NCBI GenBank assembly: GCA_045597125.1
Contig: JAZODR010000031.1
Coordinates: 1-64,000 of the forward strand
From: RGIG5579 sp045597125
GTDB taxonomy: Bacteria; Bacillota; Clostridia; Oscillospirales; SIG627
Length of the DNA: 64,000 bases
Direction: 5' to 3'
Every line of letters starts with the position of its first letter. Within the stretch, counting starts at the first letter, position 1. The notes under the pieces are model-generated. The model ran no database searches. It saw nothing but the letters and a program-made list of their open reading frames with translations, and was not told where the DNA came from. Positions 16,414 to 23,760 of this stretch are shown here, piece by piece. Made by a program: the position numbers and the translations under genes.

Positions 16414-17498
16414 TTCGTTTCTTTTCCTTTCGGAAACACTACGTACTTTTGCGCCAGAAAGCTAATGGGGAAGCATATGACCTGAGAAATCAGATGGGAA
16501 AGAATGGGATGGATATGCAGTTTTAGATAAAACAGAGCGTTCAGCTGTTCATTTGCAAAGAAGATTATTGCCACAAGTGTGAAGTACAAAATAAGACTTC
16601 GGATGGGGTTTTTCATATTGTGGAATACCATGCTTCCGTTGATTGCAAAATTGACCAAGGAAGAGATCACGCGGGCGCACAAAAGAGCGACGAACGTGAT
16701 GACCCTCTCTTCTTGGAAAAACAGCGGAAAGAAAAATTGTAGCAGGAGAAAATATGCCGTTGCATCCACGAAAAAGGCAAAGAAGGAGGAGAAAAGAAAG
16801 GATATGATTTGAAAAAACGGTCCTAAAGCACAGCGAAGCAAGAGCCCATATACTTTCATTGCATCTTTGAGAGGGTTGAAGTGGCTGGATTTGTTTTCTT
16901 CAATATAAACCGTCTGTATCTCTATTTCCTTGATGGGAGTTTTTTTCCGCACTGCGTTGCAAAGCATTCGCATCTCGTATTCGTAGCGATTTTCCGAGAT
17001 TTCCAGCATCTGAGGGAGCAGGGAGGGGGTAAAGGCGCGCAGACCCGTTTGGGTATCGTAAACCCGCTTTCCCATTAGAAGATGAAAGGTAAAGCGGGAA
17101 GCGGAATTGCCAAAGCGGCTTCTGGCGGGAACGTTTCCTCGAAAACTGCGGGAGCCCAGTACCAATGTGTCGGGATTTTCTTCGGCACAGTTTAGACAGC
17201 GGAGGATATCCTCGGGCAGATGCTGTCCGTCAGCGTCTGCGGTACAGATCGCGCCTGTTTCCGTTCCTTCCTGAAGTAAATAGGAAAAAGCAGTTTTTAA
17301 AGCGGCGCCTTTTCCCCGGTTTACATCGTGATTTAACAGAATATGGCACCGCGTTTTAACTTTGCAAAAAATGGCATGAAAATCTTCGCCCGAGCCGTCG
17401 TTGACCACGAGGATGCGGGCAGAGGTGATTTGTTTCAAGTCATCCAATAAGCGGATTAGTTTTTCGTCCGGTTTATAGGCGGGGATAACAATGGTCAT
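16410..17498 (-). CDS. GT2 glycosyltransferase fused to GtrA-like membrane domain
   Basis: The 362-residue protein has a GT-A domain in about 1-220 (IPAYKP start, NDGSG, TADADGQH as the metal-binding DxD, then GSRSF and TQTGLRAF). Four GtrA-type helices follow in about 230-355. The first half resembles dolichol/undecaprenyl-phosphate sugar synthases (GtrB/DPM-like); GtrA domains are thought to move the lipid-linked sugar. The fusion suggests synthesis and flipping of an undecaprenyl-phosphate sugar used to decorate an envelope polymer. It is the first gene of the operon with the phosphodiester glycosidase and two membrane proteins. Confidence 0.85.
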   Translation of the reverse strand: MTIVIPAYKPDEKLIRLLDDLKQITSARILVVNDGSGEDFHAIFCKVKTRCHILLNHDVNRGKGAALKTAFSYLLQEGTETGAICTADADGQHLPEDILRCLNCAEENPDTLVLGSRSFRGNVPARSRFGNSASRFTFHLLMGKRVYDTQTGLRAFTPSLLPQMLEISENRYEYEMRMLCNAVRKKTPIKEIEIQTVYIEENKSSHFNPLKDAMKVYGLLLRCALGPFFQIISFLFSSFFAFFVDATAYFLLLQFFFPLFFQEERVITFVALLCARVISSLVNFAINGSMVFHNMKNPIRSLILYFTLVAIIFFANEQLNALFYLKLHIHPILSHLISQVICFPISFLAQKYVVFPKGKETK

Positions 17499-17698
17499 GG
17501 GGACCTCCCAAAAGGTTTATTCGCCACAAGGGTACAATAAAATATAGATATATTCTATCAAATAAAAGCAAGATTTGCAATAGTTTTAACAATATTCTCA
17601 ATGGAACTTTTGGTCATTTCCCCCTATAATGGAAAATGTAATATAATGAGAAGAAAACCATCCTTTGATAGGGTGGCTGTAAGCATAAGGAGGAATTT

Positions 17699-18580
17699 AT
17701 GGCAAAATATTATCTTTCCGCATTTGCGGACGAGGCGTGTAAGGATCTGGATGGACAGATCGCCGCTTTGAAGAGAAACCGCATTCGATTCATCGAGTTG
17801 AGAGGTCTGGCTACAGGTCCCATCGACTTACAGTCTGATGCTACCGCTAAGGAAGTCAAGGCAAAATTGGATGCCAACGGCATTGGAATTTCTGCTTTGG
17901 GAAGCCGCCTCGGCAAAACCGATATCACTGCTCCCTTTGCTCCTTCTTTGGAGGCTTTGCGCCGTCTTTGTGAGCTTTGTCATATTGTGGGTGCAGAGCG
18001 CATTCGTATGTTCTCCTATTTCATTCCCCAAGGAGAAAATCCCCGTATTTATCGTGATGAGGTTTTGGATAGACTCCAGAAACTCTGTGATTATGCCAAG
18101 AGCCAGAATGTTCGCTTGATGCATGAGAATGAATCTCGCATCTACGGCGAAAAGATGGAAGAGGTTCTGGATATTCACGAAAATGTTTCCGATTTGGGCG
18201 GTATCTTTGATCCCTCCAATTACCGCAGAGCAGACGTGGATCAGGCTCTGACGATCGAAAAGCATATGCCTTACGTGGATTATCTCCATATTAAGGATTG
18301 CACTAAGGAGCACGTGATTGTTCCTGCAGGCTACGGTGACGGTATGATTGGCGAGGCAATCACCTATCATGATTCTCTTTACAAGGGCGATTCCTTCCTA
18401 ACCCTGGAGCCGCATTTGCAGAAATTTGCGGGCTACGGTGATATTGATAAGCACGAACTGAAGACAATGTTTTCCTTTAAGGACAACGAAGAGTCCTTTG
18501 ATTTTGCAGTTAAGAGCCTGAAAGAGGTTCTTGAGAAAAACGGATTTAAAGAAAGTGAGGATATGGCATGGAGCAAGTAA
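17699..18580 (+). CDS. Sugar phosphate isomerase/epimerase (TIM barrel)
   Basis: The 293-residue soluble protein belongs to the xylose-isomerase-like AP endonuclease 2 fold. Metal-binding-type residues appear in MHENESRIYGE, GGIFDPSNYRR, DYLHIKDC and LTLEPHL. Family members epimerise or isomerise sugars or inositols using a divalent metal. Ribosome site AAGGAGG lies 5 nt before the ATG. Its end overlaps the next gene, a Gfo/Idh/MocA dehydrogenase, by 13 nt; such pairs typically act on inositol or oxidised sugar substrates. The specific substrate is not evident. Confidence 0.85.
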   Translation: MAKYYLSAFADEACKDLDGQIAALKRNRIRFIELRGLATGPIDLQSDATAKEVKAKLDANGIGISALGSRLGKTDITAPFAPSLEALRRLCELCHIVGAERIRMFSYFIPQGENPRIYRDEVLDRLQKLCDYAKSQNVRLMHENESRIYGEKMEEVLDIHENVSDLGGIFDPSNYRRADVDQALTIEKHMPYVDYLHIKDCTKEHVIVPAGYGDGMIGEAITYHDSLYKGDSFLTLEPHLQKFAGYGDIDKHELKTMFSFKDNEESFDFAVKSLKEVLEKNGFKESEDMAWSK

Positions 18581-19791
18581 GATTTGGTATGATCGGTGCG
18601 GGTAACATCGGTAATAGCCACATTAAGAATTTTATGGAAGGTAAGATTGAATGCGGTGTTTTGACCGCCGTTGCCGATCTGAAGCCCAAAAAACTTGAGG
18701 CTGTAAAAGCAAAGTATGCCGATAACCCCAAAATCAAGGACGTTCAGTTCTTTGATAGCGATGAGGCTCTCATTGCTTCCGGCGCTTGTGACGTCGTTAT
18801 TATTGGTACCCCCCACTATGACCACCCCACCGTTGCCATTAAGGCACTGAAGGCAGGTTTGCATATCGTGGTGGAGAAACCTGCAGGCGTTTATACCAAA
18901 CAGGTAAAAGAAATGATTGAGGAAGCAAAGAAGCATCCCGACCAGCTCTTTGGTATTATGTTTAACCAGCGTACCAACCCCTATTTCAAAAAGATGAAAG
19001 AAATCATCGAAAATGGTGAACTCGGCGAGATTAAGCGTACCAACTGGCTCATTACCGACTGGTACCGCACCCAGAACTATTATGATTCCGGTGACTGGCG
19101 CGCTACCTGGTCCGGTGAAGGCGGCGGTGTTTTGATGAATCAGGCACCCCACAACATTGACCTGTTCTGGTGGATCGTGGGTATGGTACCCACCAAGGTT
19201 CGTGCATTCTGCCATGCAGGTAAGTGGCGTGATATCGAGGTTGAGGATGATGTTACCGCATACTTTGAATATGAAAACGGCGCTACCGGCTGCTTTATTA
19301 CCACTACTGCCGATTGCCCCGGTACCAACCGTTTTGAGATTACCGGTACTAAGGGTAAATTGGTTTATGAGAATGTTGTAAGCGGACCTGCTGCAGATCA
19401 GAAAAAGAAGAATACCCTTACCTTCTACAAGCTTTCTGTAGATGAAAAAGAGTACAATCGCGCAGATACCACCAGCGGCATGATGAAGCCTGCTTTTGAT
19501 GTTGTAGAGATTGAGATTGATGCTCCTAATCCTCAGCACGTGGGTATTCTTTCCAATGTTGCAAAGGCTGCTTTGGGCATTGAGCCTTTGTATGCTCGTG
19601 CTGAAGAAGGTCTTTACGGTGTTCAGATGGCCAATGCAATGATTCTGTCTTCTTGGCTGGGCGAAACTGTTGATATTCCTTTGAATGACGATTTGTATTA
19701 TGAGGAATTAATGAAGAGAGTGAAGACTAGTCGTCGCAAGGATCCTGTTGTTGACGACGGAAAAGTTACTGATTTGGACGGAACCTATTGA
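18568..19791 (+). CDS. Gfo/Idh/MocA-family NAD(P)-dependent oxidoreductase
   Basis: The 407-residue enzyme has a Rossmann N-terminus (FGMIGAGNIGNSH) and the EKP catalytic motif in IVVEKPAGVYTKQ. A substrate-side VLMNQAPHNIDLFWWI with the conserved His follows. Family members oxidise or reduce sugars and inositols. It is coupled to the isomerase/epimerase upstream by overlap. The C-terminal part is longer than average and includes GMMKPAFDVVEIEID. A terminator follows before a second, shorter member of the same family. Confidence 0.88.
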   Translation: MEQVRFGMIGAGNIGNSHIKNFMEGKIECGVLTAVADLKPKKLEAVKAKYADNPKIKDVQFFDSDEALIASGACDVVIIGTPHYDHPTVAIKALKAGLHIVVEKPAGVYTKQVKEMIEEAKKHPDQLFGIMFNQRTNPYFKKMKEIIENGELGEIKRTNWLITDWYRTQNYYDSGDWRATWSGEGGGVLMNQAPHNIDLFWWIVGMVPTKVRAFCHAGKWRDIEVEDDVTAYFEYENGATGCFITTTADCPGTNRFEITGTKGKLVYENVVSGPAADQKKKNTLTFYKLSVDEKEYNRADTTSGMMKPAFDVVEIEIDAPNPQHVGILSNVAKAALGIEPLYARAEEGLYGVQMANAMILSSWLGETVDIPLNDDLYYEELMKRVKTSRRKDPVVDDGKVTDLDGTY

Positions 19792-19816
19792 TTTTTTTCA
19801 GAAACTAGATTATAAT
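19788..19816 (+). promoter_or_regulatory. Candidate promoter before the terminator hairpin
   Basis: TTGATT (19788-19793) and TATAAT (19811-19816) have a 17-nt spacer. Transcription would begin at about 19823, immediately at the base of the hairpin at 19826. It may serve the next dehydrogenase gene. Confidence 0.4.
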
Positions 19817-19825
19817 GCTTTCGCT

Positions 19826-19857
19826 GGGCTGTCGTGGTAGCACGGCAGCCCTTTTTT
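19826..19857 (+). terminator. Intrinsic terminator
   Basis: GGGCTGTCGTG (19826-19836), loop GTAG, CACGGCAGCCC (19841-19851) with one G-U pair, then six T. Confidence 0.85.
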
Positions 19858-19878
19858 ATGAATAAAGAGGATTGAGAA

Positions 19879-20859
19879 ATGAAAAAAGCAGTATTAATCG
19901 GTTGTGGTGCTATTAGCACCAATCATGTAGAGGCTTTGAAAAATTTACCTGATGTGAATTTTTCTGCCGTTTGCGATCCTGATGAAAAAGCAGCGAAGGC
20001 AATGCTTTCGCTCCATAGTCTGGATTTGCCTATTTATGCTGATTATAAAGAAATGTTTGCGTTAGAGAAGCCCGATGCGGTACATATTTGCACCCCTCAT
20101 TATCTTCATGCCGAGATGGCAATTTACGCGCTGGATCGCGGAATCAATGTTTTTTTGGAAAAACCTGCCTGTATGACCCGCGAGGAGCTTGTGCGTTTGA
20201 TGGAGGCAGAGAAACGCTCTGATGCCATTCTTTGCGTTTGCTTCCAGAATCGTTTTCTAACTTGCGTGGAAAAGGCAAGAGAGGTTTTAGCACAGGAGGA
20301 AACCGGTGCGCTTTTGGGCGCACGTGCCTTTGTTACTTGGCAGAGAGAAGGGGCGTATTATACCGAAAGTCCTTGGAGAGGCAAAATTGCCACCGAGGGC
20401 GGTAGCGTTCTCATCAATCAGTCCATTCATACCTTGGACTTGCTTCTTTTATTTATGGGTGAGCCTCTTACGGTGCAAGGCGCCATTGGAAATTATGCAA
20501 CCCCTTATAACGATACTGAGGATACCGCTCATATTTATATGACCTTCCCCAATAAAAAAATGGGTGTGTTCTTTGCGACAAATGGTTATTGCAAGTCAAG
20601 AAAGATTGAATTGGATTTGACCTGTGAAAACCGTGTGATTCGTTTTGTAGGGGATAAGCTCTATGTAGATGATGAGCTTTACTATGAAGGACAAGCGGGT
20701 GCAAACCGTGGCAAATCCGTTTGGGGTAAGGGGCACGGAGTTCTCATTCGGAGTTTTTACAAGGCTTTGGAAGAAGGTACACCTTCTCCCGTTTCTTTGG
20801 AAAGCGCTTCTGTTAGTCTAAAGGTTCTTTGGGATTTGTTCGATCAGACCCGTGTATAA
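19879..20859 (+). CDS. Gfo/Idh/MocA-family oxidoreductase
   Basis: The 326-residue enzyme has a Rossmann start (AVLIGCGAISTNHVEAL), the EKP motif in VFLEKPACMTREE and LINQSIHTLDLLL with the catalytic-type His. It is a distant paralogue of the preceding dehydrogenase but is separated from it by a terminator and has a weak ribosome site (AGAGGATTGAGA). It probably acts on a related sugar or inositol substrate, forming part of a local sugar-interconversion set. A strong terminator follows and is shared with the convergent gene. Confidence 0.88.
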   Translation: MKKAVLIGCGAISTNHVEALKNLPDVNFSAVCDPDEKAAKAMLSLHSLDLPIYADYKEMFALEKPDAVHICTPHYLHAEMAIYALDRGINVFLEKPACMTREELVRLMEAEKRSDAILCVCFQNRFLTCVEKAREVLAQEETGALLGARAFVTWQREGAYYTESPWRGKIATEGGSVLINQSIHTLDLLLLFMGEPLTVQGAIGNYATPYNDTEDTAHIYMTFPNKKMGVFFATNGYCKSRKIELDLTCENRVIRFVGDKLYVDDELYYEGQAGANRGKSVWGKGHGVLIRSFYKALEEGTPSPVSLESASVSLKVLWDLFDQTRV

Positions 20860-20860
20860 A

Positions 20861-20893
20861 AAAAGAAGACTCAATTTGAGTCTTCTTTTTTTC
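20861..20893 (+). terminator. Bidirectional terminator
   Basis: AAAAGAAGACTCAA (20861-20874) pairs with TTGAGTCTTCTTTT (20876-20889) across a small loop, with a T-run on the plus strand and an A-run serving the minus strand. Confidence 0.85.
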
Positions 20894-22699
20894 TTATTTC
20901 CAAAGGGTGATTTCTGCCATGGCAAGGGGAGCATTTTCGCTTTCTTTGCGTCCCCATTCTTTTCCTGCGGTGGAAAAAATCTCAAGACGGACGTATCTCG
21001 CCTTCTGCTTTCCAAAACGAATGGTTTCTTCTGCACCGAAAATGCGGAAGTGTCCCATCGCCACACGCTTGAAATTCTGGTTGTCAGAGCTTACTGAAAT
21101 GCGGTATTTGGACGCAACTCTTTGAATGTAGAGGTGATCCTCTATCCATTTTTTTGTCATCATAGAGTGTTCAACCCAATAAGGAGTATGACTTAGCGCA
21201 GAAAACTCTGTTTCTTCTCCCAGATCGAATATAAGATCTGCAGTTCCGTGCTCGGTGACCCAAGGCTCTAAAGGATTGTCATTGATAAGACAGGGGACCT
21301 CTTGCTGGCTGATTTTATCGTAAACGGTGAACTTCTCCTTTTTGATGGGTGCCAGTGCTTTTTCTTTTTTCTTTTCAAAAGGCTTTCCGGTCCAGACAGG
21401 GCAGGACCAAGTCTTTCTTCCCACTTCGTCGGATAAGCACAGGTAGAAGTAATGAGAATCGGGGGCGGTGACGGTAAAGTCAAAGTTATCGCCCATATTT
21501 TCAAGCTCTACAAGAGTGATTCCCCGATCTGTGATTACCTTGCATTTTTTGATGTGGGTATCCGGCTCGCCCATACGGAAGTAGCCCAGTTCTACATGGA
21601 ATCGGTATTCGCCTTCATTTTCCAGGGTAGCGGGAGCTGTTTTTCCGTTTACGGAATAATACAGTTTTACATTGCCGGAACTGGTGGCATACATGCGGTT
21701 ATTTAAAATGGCATCGTGAAATGCTTCTTTGCTTTTTTCTGGCGCCATAATGACGGTCTTACCGGGGAATACGTCATAGCCCCATTCCGGGCCGTGGCAA
21801 TCGCTGGAGCAGGTGGGGGAAACGTGAAACCCCTCGTCCAGAGCCACGGAATAAATATATTCGTTGATGGTGTTGGAACAACGTCCGTCCCCGTTGCCCA
21901 TTTCTACAAAGTGGAACAGATTTTTGAATGCGGGAGAGTTATTTTCTCTATGTCTAAAGTCCCAGATTCCCTTGACGGAAGAACCGATGGTCTGTGGATG
22001 GGGGTAGCCGCAAAATGCAAAGGGGCTATTCTTCAGCTTTTGGAAAAACATTTCCCAAGAATTGGCTGTGACGGCTGCGTCTGCATTGAAAACCAGTACT
22101 TCTCCACCGTGCATATGCTCAATTCCGTAACGGTCATTATCCAGAATGGTTACCTGTCCCTCAACGCCGGGGAAGAAGACAACGTGTTCTTCAAAGCCGT
22201 CTGCATCGGCATAACCGCGGTAAAAGTCACGGCCATTCAAAACACTGGCATGATCGGAAACCACGCCAAAGTCCATTCTGCCGTCTTCCTTCATTTGCTT
22301 CATATAATGAACGCGCGGGTAAAGGGAAGGGTCGCGCTTTGCAAAGGCATCAAGCTTGTGCATACTCCAAGTGTGATCGTGCATATCGCCCACGAAATAA
22401 CGAAGCTCTTTGGAGGGCTCTGTATGGCGCATTTCACGAACTTCAATGTTACAGGTGTAGGATTTTCTGCCGTATTTTGCGGTAACGGTAGCCGTTCCTA
22501 CCTTAAGAAAGGTCAAAAGAATACCGTTTGTAAATCCGCCTCCGCGAGGAAATTGGGCAAAATTCGAAATCTGAACCACCGCTTTGTTATCGGTGCTCCA
22601 AGAAATTTTGTCCTGATTGTATTCTTCCCCGCCTAGAAGCTGCAGAGGGAGAACATTTCCCTGATAAGTGGAAATGGACTCGTGAGATAAATAGCGCAT
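20894..22699 (-). CDS. PHP-type metallohydrolase with Ig-like and discoidin-like domains
   Basis: The 601-residue protein has three parts. An N-terminal Big_2-like fold (about 10-90) includes WSTDNKAVVQIS and VGTATVTAKYG. A PHP/CehA-like metal site follows, with GDMHDHTW, VVSDHASV, GYPHPQ and SSDCHGPEWG. A C-terminal F5/8 type C (discoidin/CBM32-like) region covers about 455-601 and ends PLAMAEITLWK. CehA-like proteins hydrolyse esters or phosphoesters; the true substrate is unknown. Ig-like and discoidin domains usually occur outside the cell, yet no signal peptide is visible at this start. Ribosome site AGAAGG supports the chosen start. Promoter TTGACA/TAAACT lies just upstream. Confidence 0.8.
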   Translation of the reverse strand: MRYLSHESISTYQGNVLPLQLLGGEEYNQDKISWSTDNKAVVQISNFAQFPRGGGFTNGILLTFLKVGTATVTAKYGRKSYTCNIEVREMRHTEPSKELRYFVGDMHDHTWSMHKLDAFAKRDPSLYPRVHYMKQMKEDGRMDFGVVSDHASVLNGRDFYRGYADADGFEEHVVFFPGVEGQVTILDNDRYGIEHMHGGEVLVFNADAAVTANSWEMFFQKLKNSPFAFCGYPHPQTIGSSVKGIWDFRHRENNSPAFKNLFHFVEMGNGDGRCSNTINEYIYSVALDEGFHVSPTCSSDCHGPEWGYDVFPGKTVIMAPEKSKEAFHDAILNNRMYATSSGNVKLYYSVNGKTAPATLENEGEYRFHVELGYFRMGEPDTHIKKCKVITDRGITLVELENMGDNFDFTVTAPDSHYFYLCLSDEVGRKTWSCPVWTGKPFEKKKEKALAPIKKEKFTVYDKISQQEVPCLINDNPLEPWVTEHGTADLIFDLGEETEFSALSHTPYWVEHSMMTKKWIEDHLYIQRVASKYRISVSSDNQNFKRVAMGHFRIFGAEETIRFGKQKARYVRLEIFSTAGKEWGRKESENAPLAMAEITLWK

Positions 22700-22726
22700 A
22701 AAAAAGCCTTCTTTCTTTTTTTTTAC

Positions 22727-22755
22727 AGTTTAGCATCAGCGAAAGCGGATGTCAA
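22727..22755 (-). promoter_or_regulatory. Promoter of PHP metallohydrolase gene
   Basis: On the minus strand TTGACA (22755-22750) and TAAACT (22732-22727) are separated by 17 nt. Confidence 0.75.
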
Positions 22756-22843
22756 TTAGATTTCCGAAAAAGATGAGAAACTTTTTACGCGCACAATTGT
22801 TCGTGATTTTAAAAAAATATGCACAAAAATTCGTATTTCAGCA

Positions 22844-22872
22844 TTGACAATTACGAAATTTCGTGATATAAT
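22844..22872 (+). promoter_or_regulatory. Consensus promoter with operator palindrome in the spacer
   Basis: Perfect TTGACA (22844-22849) and TATAAT (22867-22872), 17-nt spacer. The spacer holds the perfect 12-bp palindrome ACGAAATTTCGT (22853-22864). The half-site TTCGTGAT occurs at 22860-22867 and again at 22800-22807, and ACGAAATT recurs at 22895-22902. A repressor bound in the spacer would block RNA polymerase. Confidence 0.75.
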
Positions 22873-22926
22873 TCGGTTGATTGATGGGAATAAAACGAAA
22901 TTAAGAAAAAAGAAAGGAGATATGGG

Positions 22927-23142
22927 ATGAATCGTGAGATAATGGATTTGAAAGAAGAGGGAATTTTACTTGCTAAAGATAAGATTGAAGATGCCGCAGA
23001 GGCACTCTCGGAATTTTTGCCTGAGGTGTCTGAAGAGCTGAATTGGTTTTTGGAAGAATTGGCAAATCAATTGACCTTGGTGCGCTCGGATCGACTGGCA
23101 TTGTCGGAGAGCGCTTTGTATTTAAGAGGCGGAAATATATGA
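22927..23142 (+). CDS. Small acidic protein of unknown function
   Basis: The 71-residue protein begins MNREIMDLKEEGILLAKD and is acidic and helical. Ribosome site GAAAGGAGA lies directly upstream. Its stop overlaps the next ATG (ATGA), so it is coupled to the sigma-like HTH gene. No family is recognised. Close coupling suggests it modulates the partner, as an anti-factor would, but this is conjecture. Confidence 0.6.
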   Translation: MNREIMDLKEEGILLAKDKIEDAAEALSEFLPEVSEELNWFLEELANQLTLVRSDRLALSESALYLRGGNI

Positions 23143-23693
23143 CATTGGAAGAATATATAGGTAGATTTCGTCTTTTCCAGCATAGCGCGGAAAAGGCACA
23201 GCGGAGATTGGAGCTTTTTTCCTCGGGAGCATATCAAGGCTTTTTGCGCCGCTTTGAGGGATGCCAACAGCCCGAACTTTCTTCGGTGCTTTTTACTACG
23301 GAAAGTCTGAAACAAGACCTGGCAAAAAAACAGCGCTTTTGTGAACGGTATGCCATTCGTCTGACCCGTGCCATTTCTTTGATGGAAGCGGGGGAACTGC
23401 GTGATTATGCTCTTTATCATTACCTCTATGGCCTTACCCATGAACAGATCGCGGAGCAAAGCTTTTTCTCAGTTCGTACTGTTTATCGCCATGCAAGACA
23501 TGCCCGTATGGCTTTGACACGGGCAATGCTGCAGGTGGGGCCAAAGGTGGTTCGCACAAAATCTTGTCGCTATCGGATTAAAGGATGCCTGAAGCGGAAA
23601 AATACGGAGCTTGACCGCATTGCCCGCGCAGTAGCATCCAGTACCGCTTTACGCCGTCGTGACGGGAGCGCGTGGCATTTCGGTGCGATTTAA
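23139..23693 (+). CDS. Sigma-region-4-like HTH regulator
   Basis: The 184-residue basic protein has a central HTH like sigma-70 region 4 or phage RinA/ArpU-type activators: RDYALYHYLYGLTHEQIAEQ followed by FFSVRTVYRHARHARMAL. The N-terminal 80 residues are helical and the C-terminal 55 residues are Lys/Arg-rich, which suits DNA or RNA contacts. No sigma region 2 is present. Start 23139 is chosen because its ATG overlaps the previous stop; a longer frame begins at 23043 but would overlap the whole preceding gene. It is the second gene of an operator-controlled operon. Phage origin is possible. Confidence 0.65.
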   Translation: MTLEEYIGRFRLFQHSAEKAQRRLELFSSGAYQGFLRRFEGCQQPELSSVLFTTESLKQDLAKKQRFCERYAIRLTRAISLMEAGELRDYALYHYLYGLTHEQIAEQSFFSVRTVYRHARHARMALTRAMLQVGPKVVRTKSCRYRIKGCLKRKNTELDRIARAVASSTALRRRDGSAWHFGAI

Positions 23694-23760
23694 ATCCCCT
23701 TGACAAAATAGAATACGAAGAATACAATGAAAGTGTGAAAAAAATAAAGAAGGTGACATT

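Noticed and set aside
18433..19539. 368-codon minus-strand open frame over the epimerase/oxidoreductase genes
   Set aside because: Antisense to two clear enzymes with recognisable motifs; no family features.
23043..23138. Longer start for the sigma-like HTH gene
   Set aside because: It would overlap most of the preceding small gene, and the ATGA overlap start at 23139 is coupled and better placed.
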